The notes: generated by a model from the sequence alone, not told the origin. 64,000 bases of DNA from Bdellovibrionales bacterium GWA2_49_15 (GCA_001769855.1 MEPP01000001.1:412982-476981); one strand, 5' to 3'; counted from the first letter of the stretch, positions 52,000-60,527 are shown. A program made the numbers and translations.

Positions 52000-53091
52000 T
52001 TACTCTAAATCTTTGGTCGGGGGAGCTTTGACCTCGCCACCAGCGCCTGCTTCGCGCGACTCTTTGTCGGCCGCAATTTCACTTTGAACAGAACGGGCAC
52101 TCTCTTCAATGTTGGGCATGGTTACGGTCACGGTTGAGACGGGTTCAGCTTGATCACTCTGGATGGCCTGCTCCCCGACTGCCGGTGTCGTACTTTCATT
52201 TATAATTTTCTGCGCTTCCAGCTCTAACTCTTTCTGCGTTCTGAAACGGACCGGGGGACGTTTAAATTTAACCTCAGCTTCACCGCTACTTCCATCACTG
52301 ATTCCGTCCTCTCCGCCGTGGCCTTCGGTGTAATCGGAGTTGTTTCTTTCAAGTTCGGCCCGCTCTTTAGCTTCTTCCGCCAGACACTCATACATATTTT
52401 TACTTTTGCAGATTTTCTTCACCGTGCGATGAGGCCCAGTGCCCATTCCATTTCCTGCTCCTTCACCTGTCCCCTCACCCGATCCTCCCCCTTCTCCGCC
52501 GCCTTCACCAGGCCCTCGGCCTTTTCGCTTGGCCAGCTCGATCTCGGCCAGGGCCATCTTCGCCTGATCCTCAAGACACGGCGGTTTTGTGTACGATAAT
52601 TTATCCGCCTCATTCCATCCGGTGCCGTCATCCCCTCCACCGCCGCCGGGATTCGTGGCCCCCACATGGTCGGCGTCGGTGCTTTGACCAACTTGACTTG
52701 CCTCTTTCCATTTTTTTGTTTTACCTGTTTTTGCCAACATTCTCCGGGCCTTCTCCATCTCAATTTCTTCCCGCTCGATTCGGGCGCGCTCCTCCAGAGT
52801 AGGGGGGCGAATGATCACAATATCGGGTTTTTCTTCCGGCAGCAGAGGCTGCACTTCGGTTGAAGCACTTTCCTCTTGTCCGCCTCCATTTCCTCGCAGC
52901 TCGGACTTGGCGGCATCAGTTAAATCTTCCGAGTCCTCGACCTTGAGACCCATCATGGATGAGCTGCCTGACTCGGCAGCGAGAGTTGAAGTTGGAGGAG
53001 TTTGCGCAAAAATGCCCAAGGCCCAAATTACCCCAAAGACCACGACCGTGATCCTCAGGCCCTTCTGCATATGAACAAGCTTTGAATTCAA
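52000..53091 (-). CDS. exported Gly-rich, Glu-rich repeat protein
   Basis: A 363-residue protein with a hydrophobic N-terminal helix (about 13-29, ITVVVFGVIWALGIFA), a signal or anchor. The rest is low-complexity with a helical motif that recurs four or five times: PPTLEERARIEREEIEM, PPCLEDQAKMALAEIEL, MYECLAEEAKERAELER, PPVRFRTQKELELEAQKI and MPNIEESARSVQSEIAA. Between them are long Gly/Ser/Asp linkers (GGGGGDDGTG; GEGGGEGGGSGEGTGEGAGN). Two Cys residues sit in the motifs (PPCLED and YECLAE). It may be a flexible periplasmic spacer or a surface protein. No known family. Confidence 0.6.
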   Translation of the reverse strand: MNSKLVHMQKGLRITVVVFGVIWALGIFAQTPPTSTLAAESGSSSMMGLKVEDSEDLTDAAKSELRGNGGGQEESASTEVQPLLPEEKPDIVIIRPPTLEERARIEREEIEMEKARRMLAKTGKTKKWKEASQVGQSTDADHVGATNPGGGGGDDGTGWNEADKLSYTKPPCLEDQAKMALAEIELAKRKGRGPGEGGGEGGGSGEGTGEGAGNGMGTGPHRTVKKICKSKNMYECLAEEAKERAELERNNSDYTEGHGGEDGISDGSSGEAEVKFKRPPVRFRTQKELELEAQKIINESTTPAVGEQAIQSDQAEPVSTVTVTMPNIEESARSVQSEIAADKESREAGAGGEVKAPPTKDLE

Positions 53092-53154
53092 ACTGTTTTA
53101 CTCATGTTTTTGGCAATTTTTCTAGAGATATATCGGAATAAAGAGTTTCAAAAT

Positions 53155-53252
53155 TGAGACCCTCGGAATTGGTTCGGATGGGAGTGTGGGAGTTCAGTAC
53201 TAGGGTTTTCAAAGGGAGAATGACTAAAAATTACACCATCCCGAGGGTCTCA
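53155..53252. repeat. long-loop inverted repeat
   Basis: TGAGACCCTCGG (53155-53166) and CCGAGGGTCTCA (53241-53252) are perfect 12-base inverted copies 74 bases apart. Inside, GATGG near 53177 can pair with CCATC just before the right arm, extending the helix. The element lies between the two-component genes and the Gly-rich gene, upstream of the latter. It could be a structured 5' leader or small RNA, or a short repeat element. Only weak T-runs follow on either strand, so it is not a clear terminator. Confidence 0.4.
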
Positions 53253-53301
53253 TTTGATTAGATTCCATCTAATACCTAGCAGTTTACTCTCCTCTTTCTG
53301 C

Positions 53302-54018
53302 TCATGTGTCGGCCTTCGGAAAACTTTTTGTCATTGTTTGGCCATCATTTGAACGCAGGCGATAGCCAATGCCACGGACTGTTTCAATCAGGTCATCATA
53401 GAATTTCTGCCGAAGCTGCAGGACATGGGTGTCCACTGTTCGCGTGGTGGGATAATTTTCATATCCCCACACTTTATTTAAAAGCTCTTCCCGCCCAAAG
53501 GCCCGGTTGGGGTGTTCCATTAAAAGACGCAATAACTCAAATTCCATCTTGGTAAGCTCAATCAGGTTGCTCTGAAAAATGACCTCATGGCGCACTAAAT
53601 CTAGCTGAATGCCGTTGATCTCAACAATTTTGGCGGTGGGGACTTCTTTAGACCGGCCGAGGGCATTTCTCTCTTGAACACGGATTCGTGCCAGGAGCTC
53701 GCGCGGCTCAAAGGGTTTTGTCACATAATCATTCGCCCCCGACTCAAGTCCTAAAACCCGGTCGATCAGGTCAGTTTTTGCGGTTAGCATAATCACAGGG
53801 GTGGGATCGTGACGGGCCTGTTTCTCCCGTAAAAAATCGATGCCCTGTCCGTCAGGCAGCATCCAATCCAAGATAATTAATGTGGGAGACTCCTTTTGCA
53901 GCTCACGGGCGGCCTGAAGATTTTTGGCCCACATCACCACCTGCCCCTCGGCGCGCAAATATTTTTCCAGGGAAGCCCCAAGGCTGGCGTCATCTTCAAC
54001 TAATAAAATTTTGGCCAT
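53302..54018 (-). CDS. OmpR-family response regulator
   Basis: A 238-residue regulator. The receiver domain has the acidic pocket E8-D9-D10, phosphorylation Asp51 (IILDWMLPDG), Thr79 and Lys101 (VTKPF). A winged-helix DNA-binding domain (about 130-225) follows, with ELTKMEFELLRLLMEHPNRAFGREELL in part and TRTVDTHVLQLRQKF as the recognition helix. It is encoded nine bases after the histidine kinase on the same strand, so they form one two-component pair. The target genes are unknown. Confidence 0.93.
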   Translation of the reverse strand: MAKILLVEDDASLGASLEKYLRAEGQVVMWAKNLQAARELQKESPTLIILDWMLPDGQGIDFLREKQARHDPTPVIMLTAKTDLIDRVLGLESGANDYVTKPFEPRELLARIRVQERNALGRSKEVPTAKIVEINGIQLDLVRHEVIFQSNLIELTKMEFELLRLLMEHPNRAFGREELLNKVWGYENYPTTRTVDTHVLQLRQKFYDDLIETVRGIGYRLRSNDGQTMTKSFPKADT

Positions 54019-54027
54019 AAAAACTCC

Positions 54028-55608
54028 TTATGTGGAAACTTTCAACTCTCTTAAGATAACGGTAAAGGTGGTGGGATTTCGACTGTATTTCAACTCTCCT
54101 CCCATGGCGAAGATGGAACGCTTGACGATCGATAGTCCAAGCCCGGTTCCCGAGCTCTTGAGGCCTTTCTGAAATTCATCGCCAATTTTCAATGACGATA
54201 GCTCCGTTCCATCCCCGTGATCTCGCACGATAATTGTCAATTTGCCTGCGGAGAATTCGGCCAACATTTCAACTGGTGGCACACCATGGGTAAAGGCATT
54301 CTCCAATAAATTTTTAAAGACGATCGACGGCCAGTAGGAATCCATGATGAAGGGTCTGTCCTCGATGTTGCTTTTGAAGATTAATCCCTTCTCTAAAAAC
54401 GGGCGCGCAACATCCAACAAAAATTCATTGAGAGAAGGAATCTGAACGGGGTGCAATTTAACTTTGCCCTTTTCCCTTCCCACATTGAGATACTGCCTGG
54501 AGGCTTCGGTCAGACGTTGCAGGCGATGAATTTCGCTACTCATGCGCAAAAAAGAATCTTGCATATCAGTGGGAAGCTGTTCGAGGTCGCGGGACACATT
54601 TTCACTTTCCAACACCAGAGAGGTGATGGGAGTGCGCAGTTCATGGGTTAAGGTCTGAAGTGCCAACCGCTTGCTCTCCTCCTCAGAACGATCGTCCCTT
54701 AAGCGGTTTCGCAGTCCGGCCAAGGCCACCCCCATCAAAAAAAGGCAGCCGATAAAAAGGAATATCTGGGACATATTGAGCCGTTCCAGTATTTTTTTTG
54801 AATTGGGTGACCAGCACAATTCCTCGTCGCGAAAAAAGCAAAGGCGTTTGTTGTTATATTTCATCAAGGTATAATCAGCTTCGCTTAAAAACTGATCGAG
54901 ATCGGCACGGTCATAAACTCGGTACTCAAGATTCCCCGGAGCATGCTTGTAGATCAGTCTGGCCAGAAGATATTTGCCGGTTAAAACGGAACCTTGTCCG
55001 CGGGCGATGGATTCCAACTCCTCTTCTGAGAGCTCGGATAAAATCAAAAAAACCCCCCGAAGCCGGCCCTTCAACTCCGTAATATTTTTCAACTCACGCA
55101 CGTGAAAAAGGGGCAATCGGTCGATGATCCAATTCATCTCCCGAAACCGAGGACTGCCCGTTAGATAGGCCAAATACATAAAGCTGCTGCCCGAGGGATG
55201 GAGAAAAGGCGGCTCCTCAAAGAACTCCTCAGGCAGGCCAGTTCGCATGCCACAGCGAAGCTCTTCCCAAACTACCAACTTGCGGTGGCCGAAGAGACCT
55301 TGTAGCTCAGGGACCCCTTTAAAGCAGTCGCCGGGGTGAGCGTAAAAACTCGGATCGGTTCGATCAAACTCCGGCAAAGCATAGATCGGCGAAGTTAGCT
55401 TGAAGTGATGGTTGGTGTAGTAATAGGAAGAAATATTGATGATCGACAGAGGACCCACGTCCCGCTGAAAGGACATCTTCAACTCTGAGATGGCGGCAAT
55501 ATCCTGACCAGAAACCATGCGCTCATTGGTCCTCATGAGCAAAAGGGTGCCGCCGGCCAAAAAGGCCATCAACACCGCCACTCCTATAAGCGCAACATAG
55601 GCCCTCAT
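54028..55608 (-). CDS. membrane sensor histidine kinase
   Basis: A 526-residue kinase. The first membrane helix is about 5-25, the periplasmic sensor region is about 240 residues with no recognised fold and several Cys residues (GDCFKGV, LRCGMR, RLCFFRDEELCW), and the second membrane helix is about 278-300. The HisKA domain has the phospho-His322 (LTHELRTPI), and the HATPase domain has the N-box (VFKNLLENAFTHG) and the G-boxes (VRDHGDG, GTGLGLSIVKR). The paired Cys suggest disulfides or redox sensing in the periplasm, which is a guess. It is followed by the response regulator. Confidence 0.9.
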   Translation of the reverse strand: MRAYVALIGVAVLMAFLAGGTLLLMRTNERMVSGQDIAAISELKMSFQRDVGPLSIINISSYYYTNHHFKLTSPIYALPEFDRTDPSFYAHPGDCFKGVPELQGLFGHRKLVVWEELRCGMRTGLPEEFFEEPPFLHPSGSSFMYLAYLTGSPRFREMNWIIDRLPLFHVRELKNITELKGRLRGVFLILSELSEEELESIARGQGSVLTGKYLLARLIYKHAPGNLEYRVYDRADLDQFLSEADYTLMKYNNKRLCFFRDEELCWSPNSKKILERLNMSQIFLFIGCLFLMGVALAGLRNRLRDDRSEEESKRLALQTLTHELRTPITSLVLESENVSRDLEQLPTDMQDSFLRMSSEIHRLQRLTEASRQYLNVGREKGKVKLHPVQIPSLNEFLLDVARPFLEKGLIFKSNIEDRPFIMDSYWPSIVFKNLLENAFTHGVPPVEMLAEFSAGKLTIIVRDHGDGTELSSLKIGDEFQKGLKSSGTGLGLSIVKRSIFAMGGELKYSRNPTTFTVILRELKVST

Positions 55609-55805
55609 TCTTCACACCCTATCAACGACCTTAGCAATATGCCTGTGCGTTTTTGTCATTTTCTTGCCAACAGAAGGCCATTTTTTATAGAAAGTGCCCA
55701 CTTTTGTAACTCGTGACTGATCCCATGACATTTCGACCGTCTAACTTTTACACAAAAAACCAAAGTTACGGAAGTCCGGAACGGGAAATCCACATGTTAA
55801 AAATA

Positions 55806-55839
55806 TTTTGCTCGGTTAGTTTTTTTCTAACCAGCAAAA
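55806..55839. promoter_or_regulatory. hairpin-forming inverted repeat
   Basis: TTTTGCT-C-GGTTAG, a loop of seven T, then CTAACC-AGCAAAA form a 13-base-pair stem with a single bulged C. It stands about 200 bases upstream of the histidine kinase start. On the minus strand a weak AT tract follows, so it might stop transcription that runs towards the kinase gene, or it might be an operator. Neither is proven. Confidence 0.35.
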
Positions 55840-56040
55840 AAATGAGTTGTGCCATAATCACAAAGCGGCGAGTTTGATTGATTTGTTTTTGTTCTTGCTT
55901 TGATGATTGTTTGAGTATGCCGCAAGGGGTTGTTCGAGTTTCCGTCTTTAAAAGCGCGCTTGGCCCCTAGTCGTATACGTTTGTTTTTGTTCTGTTTTTT
56001 TGCTGCTTAGTTCTGTTTTGTTTTGTGTTTTTTACTTTAA

Positions 56041-56288
56041 CCAGGGAGTCCCCGATGATTGTTTTACGTGTGATGAGGAGCTTTCCCATCCACGAATTCT
56101 TCCTTGGTGCACCTCCAGGACGTTAGTGACACCTACTTTAAAATTTATTTGTCGTCACGGATGATCTCATATTGACTGTGGTTAAAATGCCGGCCTTCGG
56201 GCCGAAAATATTTGAATAAAATGTTTATCGCCAAGCAAATTTCTCCGGAAATGATGCTTGGTGCGGGGGGTTCACAGCCCCCTTTTTT
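56041..56288 (+). ncRNA. candidate structured small RNA, 5' end uncertain
   Basis: On the plus strand: CGGCC-TTCG-GGCCG at 56191-56204 (a C(UUCG)G extra-stable tetraloop); CCAAGCA-A-ATTTC-TCCG-GAAAT-GA-TGCTTGG at 56231-56261 (again a UNCG tetraloop, UCCG); then the terminator hairpin with six T ending at 56288. Upstream, GTGAC/GTCAC near 56126-56158 may add a stem. Two UNCG loops plus a terminator and no reading frame point to a transcribed RNA. I could not match it to tmRNA, RNase P RNA, SRP RNA, 6S RNA or the c-di-GMP (GEMM) riboswitch consensus. The start is set at the end of the T/G-rich tract only as a guess. Confidence 0.4.
56265..56288 (+). terminator. intrinsic terminator
   Basis: GGGGG (56266-56270), a seven-base loop TTCACAG, CCCCC (56278-56282), then six T (56283-56288): a strong stem followed by a U-run. 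It ends whatever is transcribed from the preceding gene-free stretch and separates it from the leader of the gene at 56459. Confidence 0.8.
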
Positions 56289-56298
56289 ATGTACAGGA

Positions 56299-56326
56299 CG
56301 GTCAGTGTGCCTAAGCACAGTGACCG
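56299..56326. promoter_or_regulatory. near-perfect inverted repeat, possible operator
   Basis: CGGTCAGTGTGC and GCACAGTGACCG face each other across CTAA with one mismatched pair out of twelve. There is no T-run after it, so it is not a terminator. It lies 133 bases before the gene at 56459, just after the intrinsic terminator, in the right place to be a regulator binding site for the 56459-61300 genes. Confidence 0.4.
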
Positions 56327-56458
56327 CGGTATGCCGCCACTTTACCTGATCAAATCACTCCGCTAGGCAAGCCCTTCCGCTTTCGCGATCGTTCTGACAG
56401 CATTAGTCCTGCATGTTAGCATAAAACGTAACATTGGCCTTAAGGACGAGGTCCACCT

Positions 56459-57082
56459 ATGACAATCGAAAAAGACAGAGTCAGCAAACGCCAAGTCTAT
56501 CAAGACGAGGAAACCCTCAACAGCTTTGTGCATTTTTTCCACTCCTTTGAGGGAACCACAAACTACGCCTACAATCAGGCCCTGGTGGCCCTGGCGAAGG
56601 TTGAAAAAACCGCCGACACCCCGAAGAAATTGATGGAATACCTCATGGAGGACATCATTTTCACCGCCCTCTACACCACCATTTATGAGGAGCTTTTCCT
56701 CACGCTGAAGCAACATCCCGATGTGGCCCTCCGTCTTCTGGATAAGTTTGCAGATGGACAGACAGATCGAGACCAGCTGGTGAATATTCATACTCAAAAT
56801 CATATGAATTATATTTTGCATGACGGTGAGTGTACCGGTTGCACAAGTTGTGAAGGCCATAGCGATCTAACCCCTCTTTTGGTGAACTGGCATAAGGCCA
56901 ATTTAGAGTATTTTGTGAAGTTGTATCTGGAAGTTCAAACCATTCACTCTGGTCTGGAACGCATTCTCTACGACCTCATTCCTACTCATCCCGATTACAT
57001 TGACCGGATCAATGACACCATCATCGCCCAGTTTCGCGAGTATATCGCCCAGGTTGTCACGAACAAATTGCACCAAGTTTAA
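56459..57082 (+). CDS. hypothetical protein with Cys/His cluster
   Basis: A 207-residue, mostly helical cytoplasmic protein. A central His/Cys-rich segment (about 110-134) reads IHTQNHMNYILHDGECTGC then TSCEGH, with C125, C128, C131 and H134. This spacing suits a bound metal ion or an iron-sulphur site. No signal peptide or other domain is seen. GGACGAGG lies seven bases before the ATG. It begins a plus-strand run of five genes that includes a PilZ protein and two exported proteins. I do not recognise the family. Confidence 0.65.
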   Translation: MTIEKDRVSKRQVYQDEETLNSFVHFFHSFEGTTNYAYNQALVALAKVEKTADTPKKLMEYLMEDIIFTALYTTIYEELFLTLKQHPDVALRLLDKFADGQTDRDQLVNIHTQNHMNYILHDGECTGCTSCEGHSDLTPLLVNWHKANLEYFVKLYLEVQTIHSGLERILYDLIPTHPDYIDRINDTIIAQFREYIAQVVTNKLHQV

Positions 57083-57092
57083 AATAAAGAAC

Positions 57093-57632
57093 ATGTTCAA
57101 CAGACTGCTGGGAATTTTCCTCATTGCTCTGCTTTGCTCCTGCGCGACGGTGCAAAAGTCCGCTATCCCCACCGCTCCTCCGGAGAAGAGTCTCCCAGGG
57201 ACAACACAAAAATCCGTGGAAGAGATTGAAAAGGAGCAGGCACTTCAGCGCTATCAGGAGCTGCGCGCCCAAGAATGGGAAAAGTACGTCAAAAAGAAAA
57301 AACCGGCAAGGCCTCCCAAAATCGTGGCACCAGTGAAGGAACCAGTCCAGGTGACAATCCCGGATGTGGAGCCGGATAGAGAGGTGCCCACATCCACCCC
57401 CACGCCCCTGCCCACTTTGGCCCCCGTTTCGCCCGTGGTGCAAACTCCAGACCCCGAGTCTGAAATTATCGCCGACCAAAAGATTCGCTTTCATTGCTCG
57501 GCCCGCACCACCTTAAATGAAAAGGCGAAATTTGAATCATGCCTGGAGCAGGCCCAAATAATCTGGAATAATTGTAAAAATGATGAGCTAAGTAGCCGAA
57601 AGGCCTTGATTTGCCTAAAGAAAAGTCTGTGA
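57093..57632 (+). CDS. Pro-rich lipoprotein
   Basis: A 179-residue lipoprotein: MFNRLLGIFLIALLCSC gives the lipobox LCSC (the frame upstream of 57093 overlaps the previous gene and lacks a signal). A charged helical part (about 45-85) precedes a Pro/Thr/Val-rich stretch (about 95-135, TSTPTPLPTLAPVSP) like a cell-wall-spanning spacer. A C-terminal domain with four Cys residues (FHCSAR, ESCLEQ, NNCKND, LICLKK) follows. It is eleven bases after the previous gene and 60 before the PilZ gene. Function unknown. Confidence 0.65.
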   Translation: MFNRLLGIFLIALLCSCATVQKSAIPTAPPEKSLPGTTQKSVEEIEKEQALQRYQELRAQEWEKYVKKKKPARPPKIVAPVKEPVQVTIPDVEPDREVPTSTPTPLPTLAPVSPVVQTPDPESEIIADQKIRFHCSARTTLNEKAKFESCLEQAQIIWNNCKNDELSSRKALICLKKSL

Positions 57633-57692
57633 ATTGCCGATGAGTCCCTGAGTCTTTCCCTAGCTAAAAATTTCAAGGCCGTGAGGAGTACC

Positions 57693-58409
57693 ATGACACC
57701 TAAAGAAGTTGATACTCGTTCGCTGGTTGAGCGCCCCGAACGTTTTACCCTTTCTGGTTTGCATAATGCGCAGTTCAAAGTGAGACTCAGCAAGGAGCGT
57801 ACGCTCAAGTGTCGTTTGATCAATTTGTCCTCCCATGGTTTGGCCTTCGAGCTCAATGAGTCAAACTTCCCAATTGAGAAGAATCAAAAACTACAGGCCG
57901 AGATTACACTCGACGGCCAGATCATTCCCCTGCAACTCAATGTCCGGCACCTGGATGCAGCGGTCGGCTGCCGGATTGAAAATGCCGACGGCAGATTTCG
58001 CGAGCTGGTGGAAAATTTTTTCATTAATGAGATGGCGGCGGAGCAACTGGCCAAGGTCGAATCTCCCAAAAACGTGAATATCGACGGGGTCGTTCATCAG
58101 TACATCGGAAGTAATAGTTTTTTTGCTCTCAGCTTTGTTGAAAAAAATGAAAAGATCACCCACGTGGATATCACCATGATGGGGAATACCATCAAGATGG
58201 ATGATCATGGACACATCGAGTACGGATTTTTAATTGAAGATGCGAACTGCGAGACTGAAGATATTATCCACATCAAAGTTCAGGATTTACCCGACGAGAT
58301 GATTAATCATGCTTTGCGCTTTATCTGGAATGTCCAGACGATCCCTTCCAACATCAAGCAAACCATCATGGGGATGCTGGAAAATTCCCGGCACAAGGAA
58401 ATAGCCTAG
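57693..58409 (+). CDS. PilZ-domain protein
   Basis: A 238-residue protein. The ATG at 57693 directly follows a GTGAGGAG ribosome site. Residues about 14-105 form a PilZ-like barrel: ERPERFTLSGLHNAQF, then the N-x-S-x-x-G motif at N44-G49 (NLSSHG), then VRHLDAAVGCRIENAD. The usual RxxxR element of c-di-GMP-binding PilZ domains is incomplete (R9, R14 and R17 with other spacing), so binding is uncertain. A second domain of about 110 residues (from FINEMAAEQL) has no known match. It stands between the lipoprotein and the large exported protein genes. Confidence 0.7.
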   Translation: MTPKEVDTRSLVERPERFTLSGLHNAQFKVRLSKERTLKCRLINLSSHGLAFELNESNFPIEKNQKLQAEITLDGQIIPLQLNVRHLDAAVGCRIENADGRFRELVENFFINEMAAEQLAKVESPKNVNIDGVVHQYIGSNSFFALSFVEKNEKITHVDITMMGNTIKMDDHGHIEYGFLIEDANCETEDIIHIKVQDLPDEMINHALRFIWNVQTIPSNIKQTIMGMLENSRHKEIA

Positions 58410-58418
58410 AGGTTTTGT

Positions 58419-60527
58419 GTGAAACGTTGGCTCGCCTTTATTCTGATTGCCTCCTTCCCAGCTGCCGGGCCGGCCTATCTATCTCCCAGCGTTAATCAAA
58501 GTAATATCGTCGACGGATTCGGAGGATATGGGTATCTCTCCTCTCCTCAAGGCAGTGAGAGCGAGGCCCAGGCCTCCGCCGCCACTGAGTTTAACTGTGA
58601 CTCAGACTCTCAGCGAGAGCGCATCAGCACTCACTGCGGAGGCATCGAACTCAGGCCGGAAATCGCCACCGAGAATCTGCTTCGCGAAACCATGAAACTA
58701 CAGGCCATCACCCGTTTCCAAGAGCAGGCCATGGAGTATCTGGCCTTGCGAGTCGCTTCAGTTTCCAAACAAAATCCTCTGAAGATCACAAGGCCCCCCT
58801 GCATCTCCCAGGACTCTCCGACCTGGAGAATGATTCAGGCCAATCTCCTGAGTCCTACCCATGGAGTTCGAAATTATAACTTCCGCGGTCGTCTGCAAGC
58901 GGTCAAAGAAAGTGTCGATCCAAAAAATGTGGCGCACGGACTGCTATGGATGATGCGTCTTAAGCATGCAAGCCAACAATTTAGCTGTCAGCACCCCGGC
59001 CATTTTGATTATCAACCGGGGAACTGCGCCAGCATTAACTATCAGCAAAAAAGACTGGCCCATCAATATCCTCTCCTATGGTCCGCGTGGGGACTGGATG
59101 CCCCTCGCTTCTCCGCCTTTGAAAGCCAGATGTATAAGTTGATTGGGATGTCGACCATGAGTGATAAGAATCAAAACTTTGCCAATCTCCAGACGCGGCC
59201 ACAGGCCCAGCGCGAAGTCGATGAGATGATCGGACGCGCCTATGGTTATGGACGGGAAATCACCCGCGATGGGGTTGAGGCCTCAGACCATGATGACTAT
59301 CTGGAACTTGAGAAACGCTTTGATAAGGCCTTTACTGAGGGTCTTGCGGCCTCTCCCAACACCCCGATGGGCCAGACTTTTGCCCGTTTTCAGAATGGAA
59401 CAAATTATGCCGCCCAGGAATTAGAAACCCGCACCCGGGCCCAGATCAGCAATCTATGCTCTTACTCCAATCCTAATAATAGTGGCAATCTGATGCCATC
59501 CGGCCTCACTCAATCACAGAAGATTTCTCGCAACCTCCAGGCCCTGGCCATAAATTATCCCTCGGTCATCCGGCAGGCCCTGGTGGATATGTCGAGACCG
59601 GAAAGGGCCTTGGCCCAGGCGGCCTTATGTGAGGCCGGCGCTATGCCAAACTTGCGTTTACCAAATAGCTGTCAGGGCGTGAGCGGGGGCCCGCTGCCAG
59701 GAACACGACCTGTCTTGGTCAATCGATTGAGAGTCCTCGATTGGCCCTATGGCAGTCCTCAGAAGATGAGCATTACGCAACCCACCGCCTCGGCCCCTCG
59801 TGAGGTGAACCTCAAGGTGAATTTAGTGCTGGGGCCGGAGTTGGAAGATCATTGTCCCGATCAAAATAATAATGGCGTGCTTGATTGCCTTGAGAGTTTA
59901 GTCAGTGCCTGGGGCTCAGACGTCAATGGCTTTTTAAACTGCTCCACCGGGCAAATTCCCAGCGCAAACCTGTGGCAAAGTGCCAGCCATTCCCGCGCTG
60001 TCCCTTGCCCTGAGCCGGTCGATCCGGGCCTGCAGCGAACTCCCGGAGTAAAATTCAAGATTACTTTTAAAACCCATGCTTCGCCGGACAATGTGCCTGA
60101 ACCCAAGGTCATGATTCACCGCTGTTTTCACTCCAACATCAACGGAGATGTTGAGGACAAGGGCAACTGCCACAAAGTCGATCAGCTGAATATGAGACGT
60201 TGCCTGACTAGCTGGACCTTATCGGTTCCCCGAACCGCGGAAAATTGCCGGGCCGAGATCGCCCGCCGAAGCATCACCTCCCCGGAGCAGCTCAATCGCG
60301 CCAACTCAAGTAACTACAGTCTTACCGATTCCCCCCTCACGGTTCGCCATGAGGTGCTGCACGCACTGGGCCTGCCGGATGAATATCAAGATGACCGAAG
60401 ACCCTATGGACACATTGGTGAAAACAATTCAATTATGCGAAACGCCCGACATCCCATGGCCCGACTCTATCCCCGCCATCTCGATCAGATCCTTGCGCCT
60501 CTGCAGTGTTCTGAGGAGGACGAATGA
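58419..60527 (+). CDS. large exported metzincin-like zinc metallopeptidase
   Basis: A 702-residue protein with a signal peptide (MKRWLAFILIASFPAAG; GTG start, AGAGG before it). The long N-terminal part (about 30-460) is helical with scattered Cys and no known domain. An EF-hand-like loop DQNNNGVLDCLE lies near 482-493. The C-terminal part has the zinc-peptidase signature HEVLHALGLPD (H644, E645, H648, G651, D654), the extended HExxHxxGxxD form in which the last position, here Asp, replaces a third His. SIMRNARHPM downstream resembles a Met-turn. It is probably a secreted protease. It overlaps the next gene by four bases (ATGA). Confidence 0.8.
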   Translation: MKRWLAFILIASFPAAGPAYLSPSVNQSNIVDGFGGYGYLSSPQGSESEAQASAATEFNCDSDSQRERISTHCGGIELRPEIATENLLRETMKLQAITRFQEQAMEYLALRVASVSKQNPLKITRPPCISQDSPTWRMIQANLLSPTHGVRNYNFRGRLQAVKESVDPKNVAHGLLWMMRLKHASQQFSCQHPGHFDYQPGNCASINYQQKRLAHQYPLLWSAWGLDAPRFSAFESQMYKLIGMSTMSDKNQNFANLQTRPQAQREVDEMIGRAYGYGREITRDGVEASDHDDYLELEKRFDKAFTEGLAASPNTPMGQTFARFQNGTNYAAQELETRTRAQISNLCSYSNPNNSGNLMPSGLTQSQKISRNLQALAINYPSVIRQALVDMSRPERALAQAALCEAGAMPNLRLPNSCQGVSGGPLPGTRPVLVNRLRVLDWPYGSPQKMSITQPTASAPREVNLKVNLVLGPELEDHCPDQNNNGVLDCLESLVSAWGSDVNGFLNCSTGQIPSANLWQSASHSRAVPCPEPVDPGLQRTPGVKFKITFKTHASPDNVPEPKVMIHRCFHSNINGDVEDKGNCHKVDQLNMRRCLTSWTLSVPRTAENCRAEIARRSITSPEQLNRANSSNYSLTDSPLTVRHEVLHALGLPDEYQDDRRPYGHIGENNSIMRNARHPMARLYPRHLDQILAPLQCSEEDE

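Larger units (their letters stand above)
55609..56458. other. 850-base gene-free stretch with structured RNA signals
   Basis: No credible protein frame was found. The left part (55609-55850) is the divergent promoter side of the kinase gene and holds a hairpin at 55806-55839. The middle (about 55870-56035) is markedly T/G-rich on the plus strand with a repeated TTTGTTTTTGTTCT at about 55884 and 55981. From about 56041 to 56288 there are several stable hairpins closed by an intrinsic terminator, listed separately as an RNA candidate. A further dyad at 56299-56326 and the leader of the 56459 gene complete it. Confidence 0.6.

Noticed and set aside
56265..56288. GGGGGTTCACAGCCCCC looks like a tRNA T-arm
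   Set aside because: The T-loop lacks the invariant A58, no acceptor stem or anticodon arm surrounds it and it runs straight into six T, so it is an intrinsic terminator.
56041..56288. c-di-GMP (GEMM) riboswitch or other common riboswitch
   Set aside because: The conserved stretches of GEMM-I, cobalamin, SAM, TPP and glycine riboswitches could not be found by eye.
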